64,000 nucleotides of DNA from Metamycoplasma equirhinis (lineage in GTDB: Bacteria > Bacillota_I > Bacilli_A > Mycoplasmatales > Metamycoplasmataceae): NCBI RefSeq assembly GCF_006385185.1, contig NZ_VFIX01000001.1, forward strand, positions 62,001-126,000, read 5' to 3'. Positions 19,897 through 32,386 of the stretch are shown in pieces. The notes beneath the pieces are model-generated. The model had not been told where the DNA came from and made no database searches. It was given only the letters and a program-made list of their open reading frames with translations. Both the position numbers and the translations under genes were made by a program. How positions within the stretch are numbered: the stretch's first letter is position 1; each line of letters starts with the position of its first letter.

Positions 19897-22656
19897 GTGA
19901 CTAAAAAATCAAAAATTATTTTAGGTGCATTTGGTGGTGGAGCGCTTCTTGCTGCCGGAATTCCACTTGTTGCATATGGAATTCAACAAGGTGCTTACCA
20001 AGGTCGTGTTTCTCAAATTGCTAAAAATTATAATGATGAACTAGCAAAATTAAATGAAGCACAAAAAGCTGAAGATGTTGCATATTCAAAAACTGTTGAC
20101 GGTGCTAAAAAATTATGAGACCAAGCTAAAGCTGAACAAAAAAGAGTTGAAGCTGATCCTGCAGCAACAGCTGAAGATAAAGAAAAAGCAAAGAAAGCTT
20201 TCGAAGATGCTAACGAAAATTTAAAAGATGCTAGAGCAAAAGAAGCAGAATATACAAAAAAATACGAAGAAACCAAAAAGAAAACAGCTGAATTAACTGA
20301 AAAAATTAATGAATCACAAGAATTTGCTGCAACACACGGCAATGGAAAAAAGAATTCAAAAATTTTTGCTATAGTAGCTGATTATATTGCTCGTATTAAA
20401 AAAGAATCTGAAGACAATAAAGCTGAAGAACTTGCAGGTGTTAATGAAAATTACCCTAGTGCAGAAGATACAAAGAAAATTTCCGCTTACTATGACAAAT
20501 ATATCACAGCTTTAAACTCAATCAAAAGAGAAAACTTAACAGATGTGACTCTTGCATGAGCAGAAGGATTAGCATACGATTGACAAATTATTAAAAGTAA
20601 CTATACTTCAGGAGGACGTTTCTTATTAAGTTCATATGCTTGAGGAACAGGATATGCTTATCCAGCTAACTCATTCTATAACACTTTAAAACTTGCTGCA
20701 AGTGATTCTGTAAATGCATTAAAAAATTTAAAAGAAGCAGTTGAACACAAAATTACTCTTTCTAAAGTTGTTATTAAAAATAATGTTAAGAATATTTTAC
20801 AAAATCATTATTCAAAATACTTAAATGAATTTGCTAATGGCACTGATCAAGAAATATCTGTTGTTGATTTAATCAATAAAGCACCTGAAAGCGCTATGAG
20901 AGAATTCCACTTATACTATGCAAATGAATACTATAAAGCATCTGATCACGGATTTGGTGAAAATCTAGATGAGTTAAAATTATTTAAAAGCAATAAATTA
21001 AAAGAAGTGGAAAATACTATTACCGTTGGAACTAAAACAATTTATGGATTAGGTTTTACCCAAAAAGATTTAGACGCTGAAAATGTTGGTCTTGTTGGAA
21101 TTAAAGGTGATGAAGAAAACCCTGGTTCAAAAATTTATGATGCTATTTTAAAAATGGCAACTACAAGCAACGATACTCCTAACGAAGTATATAAATCAGG
21201 ATATGAAACTTCTAAAACAGCAGCAAAAAATATGAAAATTGTTGCTGAAATGACAGCAGAATTAATTGCTGGACCAGAAGGCGAATGAAAACCTAAATTT
21301 AAATATGATGAAGATGGAATTGGTTCGAAAGAAGCAACAGAAATTGAAGTGGTTATTCGTGATGAAAAAGGCGATATTAATTTAAAAAACTTCTTCAAAT
21401 GATTAAATCAAGAAGAATTTTTCTTCGGTCGTGAAGATAAATCATATTACACAAGTGAAAAAACTGCTGAACTTGACAAATTAACTACTGTAGTTAAACA
21501 TTTAAATGAAAAAGGATATTCAAGTTTAAAAGGCTCGAATGCAAAATATGGTTCAATAACTGACAATCAATTTTACTATGGTGCTTTAGAAGCATTTAAA
21601 AATTATCAACAATTTATGGACCAAACAAGAGACCATGGACTTTCTTTCTTTGCTGAAAAAGTATTACCTTACGGTCCACAAACATATGAATATGCTGACA
21701 GATATGATGAGGGAGTTGGAGCATACAGTGGCAGTGCAGCAGCATTTATCTTTAACTGTGATCCTTACTTCTCATTGCCAAAATGATCAGTAACATCATT
21801 TGCTAACCATGAAGGAATTATGGGACACCATAACCAAATTTACTATGCAAAACAATTCTTAGCAAAACAAGACGGTAGAACATTAGGCAATATTTTTGAC
21901 TATACTTCATACGCTGAAGGATGAGCTCTATTTATGGAATGATTTGGAATCGAATCAGGATGATACGGAAATCCAGATTATGAAAATGATGATTACTACG
22001 CTGCACCAACCGATTTCTCAAATTCAAAAGGTATTACCAGTTTTGTAAATGTTAAAGAAGCGGACAAAGTAACAGATGAAATGGTTGCAAAAATGAAAGA
22101 ATTACACGGCGGAGTATATTGAAAATTAGTAGATTCAAAAATTGCTTCAAAAGATGATAAAGAACATACATTAAGAGCAACCAAATTGGCAAACATGCTA
22201 CAATACTTTGGTGCATTAAACGAAGCACAATTACGTAACATGCGTAGAGCAGTAGATACCGCCTACCACGGTTCAGGTGTTGAAGGAAATGATGATCTTA
22301 AATCAGGTGCATCAATTAACCAAGTAAGACAATTCATGAAAGCAAATTCAGCTTTAGGTATTGGCGATATCGAATCTGAATCAAGACGTTACTTAAATTG
22401 TGTAGGACAAGCAACATCATATAACGCTGGTAAAGAAATTATGCTAAGACTATATGACAGAGTACGTAATCACTTTGGTTTATCACGTAAAGAATTTGTT
22501 GAAGCCACAAAAAATATTAAGAGAATTGATGGTACTACAACCGAAAATGCTCAACACGGCTACATCAAAGAATTCTTTGACATTCTTCTAAAGAACGGTG
22601 GATTACCAATGGGAGCTTTAGAAAAAGTTGTTGAAAAAGCTTTTAATTTAAAATAA
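19897..22656 (+). CDS. Membrane-anchored DUF885-type metallopeptidase with coiled-coil stalk
   Basis: 919 residues with many TGA Trp, GTG start (AAAGGAAA upstream). Residues 7-28 form one hydrophobic anchor. Residues about 40-150 are an alanine/lysine/glutamate-rich coiled coil, suggesting a stalk outside the cell. The large remainder matches the DUF885 family, whose zinc site is His-Glu-x-x-x-Gly-His: here HEGIMGHHNQ at residues 638-647, followed by the downstream glutamate block YTSYAEGWALFMEW. The proline normal in the family's HEGxPGHH is Met here. DUF885 proteins are probable peptidases of unclear substrate; the outward position suggests cleavage of host or self surface proteins. It is alone between its promoter and the terminator at 22680-22711. 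Confidence 0.8.
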
Positions 22657-22679
22657 TAAATTATTTTAAGTCAAATAAT

Positions 22680-22711
22680 AAAAGGAACTATATGTTTATA
22701 GCTCCTTTTAT
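22680..22711. terminator. Bidirectional terminator
   Basis: A long stem (AAAAGGAACTATA with TATAGCTCCTTTT, one mismatch or wobble) followed by T on the plus strand and preceded by A. It serves the DUF885 gene from the left and overlaps the last codons of the opposing gene from the right. Confidence 0.8.
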
Positions 22712-23478
22712 TTATATTCAATTTCGATAATATTATCAAAAGTAAGTGATTCAATTTGATTTTCTTGATTTATTTTTATAAAGGCATTCATCTGCGCTTT
22801 TTTAATTTCATAATTACTAATATTTTTTGCTTTAATTTGTTCATTTATCTTCTTAAAAAAATATAAAGTTGAATAACCAAAATAATTTTCCTTTATATCG
22901 TAGTAGTATATGTTTGAATCTTTTTTGTAAAAATAAGTTAACGAAATATTTAATTTGTCAATAGATTTAATAAATGAGTCAATAGTTTTTTTATCTTTTC
23001 TAGTTTTTCCTTCGTTAAATTTATCAAAAACAGAAAGCAAATCTAAGCGATAGACTTCTTCGTTAAGATTTTGTGCAATACTTTTTGTTTTTTGTTCCTT
23101 TAATTTTAAGGTGTTTTCAACAAATTTTTGAAAATCGTGACCATCGTCAAAAAACTTAAGGTCGATTGTGCTTTTAATTCCATTATTGGCAACATTCTCG
23201 TTCTTTTCGCGAATTTCCCGTGGGTTTTCAGCCATTATTTCTTTGCCTGAGGCATTTGTTTGTTTAATTATTAGCTTCTTATTTTTAGTTATAGAATCAG
23301 TTTCTTCTTTAATTTCGAAGTTAGACTTTTCGTCAGTGAAATATTTTTTTCGTTTGATGTTTGCCTTTTTATTTAAAGCTAATGGAATAGCAACTGCACA
23401 AACCAAAGGAATGCCGACACCGAGAAACATACCAATAGTCTTAAGAATCTTTTTGATTTTTTGTGATTTTTCGCTCAT
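22708..23478 (-). CDS. Hypothetical membrane-anchored protein
   Basis: 256 residues; it has no Trp codons. The N-terminus has a cytosolic basic segment and one hydrophobic helix (MFLGVGIPLVCAVAIPLAL, about 17-35), then a lysine-rich hydrophilic domain. No recognised fold. The helix style (GVxIPLVxAVAIPLAL) resembles that of the decayed gene at 27779-28403, so the two may be paralogues. It starts two bases after the kinase stop and is the last gene of the gyrB operon. Confidence 0.65.
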   Translation of the reverse strand: MSEKSQKIKKILKTIGMFLGVGIPLVCAVAIPLALNKKANIKRKKYFTDEKSNFEIKEETDSITKNKKLIIKQTNASGKEIMAENPREIREKNENVANNGIKSTIDLKFFDDGHDFQKFVENTLKLKEQKTKSIAQNLNEEVYRLDLLSVFDKFNEGKTRKDKKTIDSFIKSIDKLNISLTYFYKKDSNIYYYDIKENYFGYSTLYFFKKINEQIKAKNISNYEIKKAQMNAFIKINQENQIESLTFDNIIEIEYK

Positions 23479-23480
23479 TT

Positions 23481-24959
23481 TTACTCCTTATATTCTTTCC
23501 ATAATTCCATAATACGTGTAATATTTATACCTGCTTCAACATAATCACCATTTAATATGCGATTGTATAAATAACTCGTAAAATGAATAATAATGCGATA
23601 CTTATAAAAATCTTTAGGTTGAGGAATATCATACGCCTTTCAAAAAACATTTTCAATATTTTTAGCTATATGAGTATTTTCAAACATAAATGCAATATCT
23701 AAAAAGCGACAATTACGATATGCGATAGCTCAGTCAATGATATAAAGATTTAATTTGTCTGTAAAGAAAATATTATCAAGATTTAAATTATTATGGCAAT
23801 TAGCATCAGGTTTAATTTCTTTAATTCATTGATATATTTCATCAATCATTTTTTTATCTTGAATATCTTCATATAAAATTTTTTTATCAATAGTTTGCAA
23901 ATATCAATCAATTTTAGTTCGCAAAATATAACTTGGAAATTTTTTATCTGAATCGTGATAAGTACGCATAGCTTTAGCCAAAACTTTAATTTGGCGTGCA
24001 TTTATTTCGGTTGTAGGTTTGCAATTTAATCAACGTCAAATAATTCGATCATTGTCTTCATATACGCAAATAGGGACAAAGTAGAAATCTTGCACAATCT
24101 TTGTATCTAAACGATTATCGAATTGATTATGAAATTTTTGAACAATAAAACGATTAGGAATTGAAAAATCTTTATTATTATATTGGCTAAGCGATTCGCT
24201 TAACATATTATTTGGTGCTTTTATATTTGCATAAGTTTGTTTATATGAGGTTTCATTAAAAATACGAAGCATATAAGCAAAGTCATCAAATTTCTCTTCA
24301 TCTAAATTAAAAAAATCAATAATAAGTTTTTTTTCAACACCTAAAAACAAATATAATGAAACAGGATCAACATATCGAGAGTTTAACGCCGCAAATTCAA
24401 AATCGACTAGTTTAATAAAGCCGTATTTATTAACTAGTATATTTTGTCGTTTTAAATTATTGTGACTTAAAACCAATTCGTCGTTTTCATATTTTTTTAC
24501 TAGATGTAAATATTTTTTGTCTTTTATATCATATTTAAGCCAATTAAACTTTGTTACATTAACTAAAATATTTTGAAAATTTCGAATACAGTTTAATATA
24601 GCGTTTGAAATTTTCGCGTCTATTTTAATTTTAAATAAATCTACTCCTGGGAATCACTTTTTAACAATTATGCCATCTTTAACATATAAATAGTCTTTAA
24701 AGGTGCTAACTACTTTAGTTTCATTACTATGGTCAATTTTGATAATGTTTTTAGGGACTCTAATTTGCACTCAAGTACTTTCTAATTTACCAATATAACT
24801 TTTATTGTGAAAATCTTCATAATAAAAGCGAATGTGCGAAAATTTTTCAAACACATTCATACCAAAATTATTTTTTATTAATTCATAAACTTCAAAAATT
24901 TCGGTGTTTTTTTTACGCTGGTTACTTTGTTGTACAGAGAAATTTTTTTTATTTGGCAT
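23481..24959 (-). CDS. Two-domain (tandem) choline-kinase-like phosphotransferase
   Basis: 492 residues with TGA as Trp. Two APH/choline-kinase-type catalytic cores are present. The first has SHNNLKRQNIL (His166) and VDFEFA (Asp186). The second has CHNNLNLDNIF (His389) and IIDWAIA (Asp409). In the family the Brenner motif is HxDxxxxN with a metal-binding Asp downstream; both copies here have Asn in place of the catalytic Asp (HNN rather than HND), so one or both may be inactive or altered. The single-domain neighbour at 24982-25731 keeps HND. Between gyrB's kinase neighbour and the anchored protein gene at 22708. Substrate may be a sugar, choline or nucleoside alcohol. Confidence 0.75.
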
Positions 24960-24981
24960 ATTAATTTCAATAAATAAATGA

Positions 24982-25731
24982 CTATATTTTATATTTGTCT
25001 AAATATAATTTCATGTATTTATCCACCCTCCCCACATACATTTTGTCATCAATTGGCATTATTTCATGTGCCTCATTTCATAAAATAAATAAAGCATTAA
25101 CTATTATTTTATGCACTAGTAAATATTTTTCTTCAAAGTCGTCGCCATAGGCTTCAAGAAAAATTTTTTCTTGGTTAGCGTTTAAATTGCTTGATTCAAT
25201 AAAGTAAGCTAAGTCAAAGTGCACATCACCCATTGTTGCGTATTCTCAATCTGTCAAAATAATTTTCTTGTCAGTTTGAATAAAATTAAACAATCATAAA
25301 TCATTGTGTACAGGGGCAGAAGTATCAATATTTTTAATAAATAGATTTAACTTTTTATAGTATTTATCTAAAACTGGAATTTTTCTATTTAGTGACGACA
25401 TTTTTTCGCGGTAAATTTTAAATCTTCGCGCAATTTGATTTTCTTTTGCAAATTTTAATTTTGAATTATGCAAAGTAATTAGCATCCTGCCAATTTCTTT
25501 CAGTTGATTTTCAGTAATCAAATTAGGCAAAATGGCTTTGCCGGAAATTCAATCTGTTTTTAATGTGTTATTATCTTCATATATTAATTTGGGCACAAAA
25601 TTTAGCTTATTTACAATTTCATATGGCGTTTTATGATTAAACGAATCAAAATGTTTTACTTTGACAAATGAATTATCATTATCATCAAAAAAAGTCTCGT
25701 TTGTAAAACCTTGATTTTCTAATTTTTTCAT
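24982..25731 (-). CDS. Choline-kinase-like (LicA/APH fold) phosphotransferase
   Basis: 249 residues with TGA as Trp. The active-site motif PVHNDLWLFNF has His142 and Asp144, with LTDWEYATMGD giving the metal-binding Asp161. This is the standard choline/ethanolamine or aminoglycoside phosphotransferase core; LicA-type enzymes phosphorylate choline for surface decoration or phospholipid synthesis. The start is 8 bases past the gyrB stop and the stop is 22 bases before the tandem kinase gene. Substrate cannot be told from sequence alone. Confidence 0.82.
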
Positions 25732-25739
25732 TTTTTTAA

Positions 25740-27695
<1,956 letters not shown>

Positions 27696-27778
27696 TCAAT
27701 GTATTAATATATAAATATATTAATAATTATACTAAAATGTTATATATTTTGTAAAGTTGTTAATTTTCCAAAAGTAAA

Positions 27779-28403
27779 TTAAATAATAATGTTAGTCATT
27801 TCAAAATTCACTTCTATATTATTAATTTTATTTTCTTCTTCATACTCATCCAAAATAAAATAACCTTTTTTGAAAACATAATTTAATGAAAGGAAAATAT
27901 AATTTTTTGTATTTGGCTTATTTTCAGAAAAAATTTCTTTTTTCACTCTAAACTCTTTTGTTAATTCATTATAAAGACTATTATTTGTTTTCATTTCAGA
28001 ATGAGAAAACAAAAAACAAGATTTTACTTGAATAAACTTGCTTAAATATGAATTAAAATCATCGAGTATTTTCTTTTAATCACAAATAAGTATCTAAATT
28101 TTCGAGTTTTATCCGGTCAAAAAGAGTTGAAAATTAGTAGTTCATCATCATCTGATATTTGTCTATTATTTACAGATTTAAATACATCCCCCCCTAAATT
28201 AAAATATTTTTTTGCGTAGTTACTTAATTTTGTTATTATGCTATTAAAAATAAAGTCTTCTGTTTCAAATATTTTCCTTTTTGGTTTTCTTGGGAATTGT
28301 GTAGCCACAATCGCCGCGATGGAACCTGCAATAGCTAATGTAAAACCAATTGCAACAACAGGGACACCCACAAAAATTCCATAGTTTAAACTTTTTTCTT
28401 CAT
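27779..28403 (-). pseudogene. Frameshifted membrane-protein gene with a homopolymer indel at its start
   Basis: Three frame changes are needed to rebuild a protein of about 200 residues. From ATG 28403 (with AAGGAAAGG upstream) the frame ends after five codons, but if the A-run after AAG gained one A it would read MKKKSLNYGIFVGVPVVAIG and continue through a hydrophobic helix. The frame then shifts near a T-run at about 28116-28120 and again near the A-runs at about 28070. The final segment ends at TAA 27779. Each change fits single-base slippage in A or T runs. Either a decayed gene, a phase-variable gene, or sequencing errors. It resembles the anchored protein at 22708-23478 in its helix. 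Confidence 0.6.
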
Positions 28404-28564
28404 TTATAGACCTTTCCTTATATGATATTACTTGTTTTTAGTAAATCGTCTAATTGCTTTTTTATATAGATCTTGTTACAATAAAAGCCTAGAAATTTGC
28501 ATATTTAATAAATCAATATTAATAACAAAAACGATTTTCTTGATTTGTTTTTCTTACTAAAATA
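28404..28564. other. Intergenic region
   Basis: About 160 bases between the decayed membrane gene and the terminator of lemA. It is AT-rich. I see no gene or repeat. It may hold the promoter of the decayed gene. Confidence 0.5.
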
Positions 28565-28592
28565 AAAACCAAGAGCTTTTGGCTCTATCGGT
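28565..28592 (-). terminator. Terminator after lemA
   Basis: On the minus strand a GAGC, loop, GCTC stem with outer AACC/GGTT pairing is followed by a run of T (TTGGTTTTTATTTTA). It lies just past the lemA stop. Confidence 0.7.
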
Positions 28593-28600
28593 TAATATTA

Positions 28601-29266
28601 TTAGAAGTTCATATTACTTAATGAAGAGGTGTCAACATCTTCGCGTTCTTTTTCGCTAGCAATAAATAATGGTTGGTTGTATGCACCGATTTTTTTTGCC
28701 ACACAGTTAGTTCAAAAACTATAAATTTCACTGTTGAATGAGTTAACTTTCATGTTGTAAATTCTAATAGTTGCATAAATTTCATCTTCTTGCATTGCGA
28801 TTTCAGTATTAAATTGTAAAAACAAGCTACTTGCTTTTAAATCTGGATATTGTTCAAATTGAACATTAATACCTCTTTGTATTACATCTAATTTATTGCG
28901 TAAAGTTGCGGTATCTTCTTCGTTTTCTAATTTAACTAATTGCGAACGCAATTTAGCAACCTCGGTTAAGGTTTTATTTTCAAAATTTGCATAACCCTTA
29001 ACTGTATCAAGTTGTTTTAATAGGGTTGCGCGTCTTTTCTTTTCGGCAGCTTGAATGACAGATGACGCTTGTTGAATTTCATTCATTTTGCGCATTAGCA
29101 TATTTTTCCTTGATAAATATGCAAAATAGAAAATCCCTAATGTGATTATGTAAAGCAAAATATATAGAAATTTCTCACCTTTAGTTGGTTCAGGATGTTT
29201 TATGGAATTATCAACATTTGGTTTAAAGCCTTCTTTTTCTTGTTGTGTTCTTGTGTCAAATAACAT
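28601..29266 (-). CDS. lemA: LemA-family membrane protein
   Basis: 221 residues with one TGA Trp near the end. LemA proteins have one N-terminal membrane helix and a long helical bundle; their cell role is unclear. The helix KFLYILLYIITLGIFYFAYL is at about residues 32-51. The family's core follows as KKRRATLLKQLDTVKGYANFE, EQYPDLKASSLFLQFNTEI and the closing AYNQP region. The next gene upstream (29306-31201) encodes another membrane protein; their pairing suggests a joint role. Confidence 0.88.
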
Positions 29267-29305
29267 TTTTATTCCTCCTTATTTATTAAATTATACTATT
29301 TCTTG

Positions 29306-31201
29306 CTAAATTAAAGTTTGTAATGCTTGATTAAGCTTGTCAAAAATATCAAATAATTCTGGTGAATCCGGAGTATTAAAATGGATTGAAAAACCCAAGT
29401 TATTTACTAAAATTGATGCCCGCGTTTTTAAAATTGGTAATAATTCGTATAATTTGACAATTTTGAGAATTATTTTTTTGGCTTCATTTAAATTTTCTGT
29501 TGCATAAATATTAACTGAAATCATATTTTCTTGCATCAATTTAACTAATGCCTCATCTTTAATGGTTTCACTAGAGTAGCACAAGTTTTTGTAATCGTGT
29601 GCATAAATCTCAGACTTGTCACTATTCAATTTTATGTCAGTTGTATAAATAGTCATTTTTGCTTCTTTGAAAGGATAGTAGCGGACATACGAAACCGGCA
29701 CAAAATGACCTTGAGTAAATACTTCATCAACTTCATTAACGCCATAATATGAAGATAATGTAAAATTGATTTGATTAATATATTGGCCCTTTATTTCCTT
29801 ATCATATGTTAATACTGGTGGTTTGTCTGGGATTCTAGTTATCAAAGAAAAGTATTGATTAGCGGTTACTTTATTTCATCAATACAAAATGTTATTATTA
29901 TATTTTTTTGAAACAATTTTTAAATCCTTATATTCTGAAATATAACCTGTACCATATTCTTCATATTTTTCCGAAGCAATATATTTATTTAAATATGCTT
30001 TAGTAATACTAAAAATTGTTGGTTCAATTGCACATTTGATCTGTGCAAATATCGCATTATTTATATCATTAATTTCATTAGTTTTGTCAAAATCAATAAA
30101 TGAAGAAAGTCAGTTATGTATTGTTGAAAAAATTAAATCACTATAGTCTAAATTCCAATAACTGTACATTTGATGGCAAATTTTATGCAATCGATTATTT
30201 TGCAATTTATTTTCTTGCGCATATTTTGCATATTTAATGTAGTTTTCTTGAACTAACGGTTGAAAGTAAACAAAGAATTTATATTTATCGGTATAGCTTA
30301 TTCCATAATATTTATGAAATTCTGGGTTTTCTAAAACAATTGCTCCAGTTTTAAGTGCTTTTTGATAAGCTTTTTCAGACATGGTTTTGCCGTCTTCTTT
30401 AAAAGAAAAATTTGCTAGATAATTCGTTAATATTAACATTGCATTTTTTTCATCAATAAAAGGCGTGGGCTCCGAGTGTTCGGCGGTGATTGTTTCAGTT
30501 ACATATGAATCACCAACTTTATGATCAATTGAAATACTTCCGTATGTAATAATATTTTTAATTGTTAAAGTTGAATATAAAACAATGTAAAAATAAGAAT
30601 TACGAATATCATATTTGTTTATTGAATTAAAACATGCAAAATTTTCGGCATTTCAAAATAGGGACAATTCATTAAAATCAAAATTATTAACAGAATTTAA
30701 CTCGAAATCTGAAAGCAAAAAATTAATTATTTCACTTAGTGAATATTTTGAATAAATTGATAAAAGAATTTTATTGTTTTCTCTTATTTTTTCGGCAATT
30801 AAGTTTTTATTGTGATTGTGAAAAGAATTAAATTCCTTTATTACTTTTCGGTTCTTTTTGTATCGACCTAGCAAAAATAACCCTATGATAAAAAAACAGC
30901 CAAAAATAATTAATCCGTTTGCTGCTTTTTTTCTAGAAATTTTATCTTGTTTTTTTCTTTCTCTAATTGCAAAATTAAGATCATTAATTGTATCTTTGTT
31001 AACCTCTATGGTTTTAAGTTTTTTCTTTTCTTTTTCAGTAAAAAATTTTTCATCAATTATTTTTTTAAATTTACTTGGCAATTGTTGCGTAATTGATTCA
31101 TAAAAGTATTTGATGGGGTCACGAAAAATATTGTTCATATTCAACTTAGCGGCGCTATCATTTTTAACATCTTTTTTTACGGGTTGTTTTTTATTGTTCA
31201 T
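29306..31201 (-). CDS. Large membrane protein, unrecognised family, upstream of lemA
   Basis: 631 residues with TGA as Trp. After a basic N-terminal region of about 95 residues comes one strong hydrophobic helix (ANGLIIFGCFFIIGLFLL, about 94-111), and then a long mixed alpha/beta region of about 520 residues. No catalytic motif is seen. It ends 40 bases before lemA, and both are on the minus strand, so cotranscription is likely. LemA genes often sit beside large membrane proteins of the DUF3137 or TPM type; I cannot assign this one to either. Confidence 0.65.
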
Positions 31202-31246
31202 GTTTTAATTATAGTTCAATAAATAAAAAATACTGTTACCAGTATT

Positions 31247-32371
31247 CTAAAAGAAATCATTTTCGTTTTCTGCGATTGAAAATTTTGAGTTTTTGTCTTC
31301 TTTTTTGCTATTTTCTTCAAATTCATTTTCGCCAAAAGGATCAAAGCTTTCGTCGTTAGCTTCTATCTTTTGGGTATTATTATTTTCTAAGGGTTGTTTT
31401 AAATCAAATGTACCGGTGTCGCCAAAAGGATTGGTATCAATTTCAATATTTTTTATATTTTCTAAATTTTCTTCCTTATTTGTGACTGATATATTTTGTG
31501 TTTTATTAATAGTTAATTCATTAAAATCATCTAAATCATTTACTAAAGGTTTCGCGTAAATTGATTCATTATTAATCGAAGTCTTTTTTGAATTTAATTC
31601 GTTTATTTTGTTAATTATTTGGCCACTTAAATTTGCGGTTTTATTTGGCTTTTTAAATGACGTTTGTTCGAACATTACGTTATTTGATTTATTAGTTGAA
31701 TTTTCTATTTTTGGGTTAGAAAATTGTTTTTTTCAAAAGACTAATTTTAAAAATGCTTTATTTTTTACAAAAAATAGTGAACTTATCAAAGCAAAAATAA
31801 TTATTGAAATAATAAAACCAATTGCTAGGCCTGCCTTGCCACCAATAAATGAAAATATTCCAAAAAAGAAAGTGCCAATTATTCCTGGTGTGTTTAGATT
31901 AGGGAGTAAATAATTTTTGTTTTGAATTCCATTACTACTAAAATGATCAAATCAATTTTTATAAATTACTGAAAATGAATTTTTCGAATTAAAAGAAGTG
32001 CCATAAAGCGAAATAGTATAAAATATCATACTCCCCAAAATAATTCAAGCGATATATCATAGTGCTAGTTTGATTAAGTGAAAGTGAAAAATTCCGACTG
32101 AAAATCCACTTTCTAATTTAAATAATTTAAAAAGCGATAGCGTAAAAACAAACCCATAAAATAAAATTGAAAAAAGCCCAAACAATATGTTTGTTGTATA
32201 AGCGTGAATTGTTGTTATTCCACGTACGTTAATAAAAGAAATTGTGGCAAAAAATATTGTTACTAAAAGAATAATAGTTCATAAAGTTACATAATCTCTA
32301 GTAAAAAAATAATTTTTTTGCTTTTTTATTCTTTTTTCTTTTAACAAAATTGTTTGGCTAGTTTCATTCAT
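31247..32371 (-). CDS. Four-helix membrane protein with acidic tail (FtsK N-terminus-like arrangement)
   Basis: 374 residues with TGA as Trp, ATG 32371. There are about four hydrophobic helices in the first 210 residues, then a 165-residue hydrophilic tail rich in Asn, Glu and Lys. This is the arrangement of the membrane part and linker of FtsK/SpoIIIE, but no ATPase follows. In Bacillus subtilis spoIIIE lies near rnjB, and here the neighbour upstream is an RNase J-like gene, so an FtsK remnant is possible. It could also be an unrelated protein. The start is 15 bases past the RNase J-like stop. Confidence 0.55.
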
Positions 32372-32386
32372 TTTGTCTCCCTCCAA

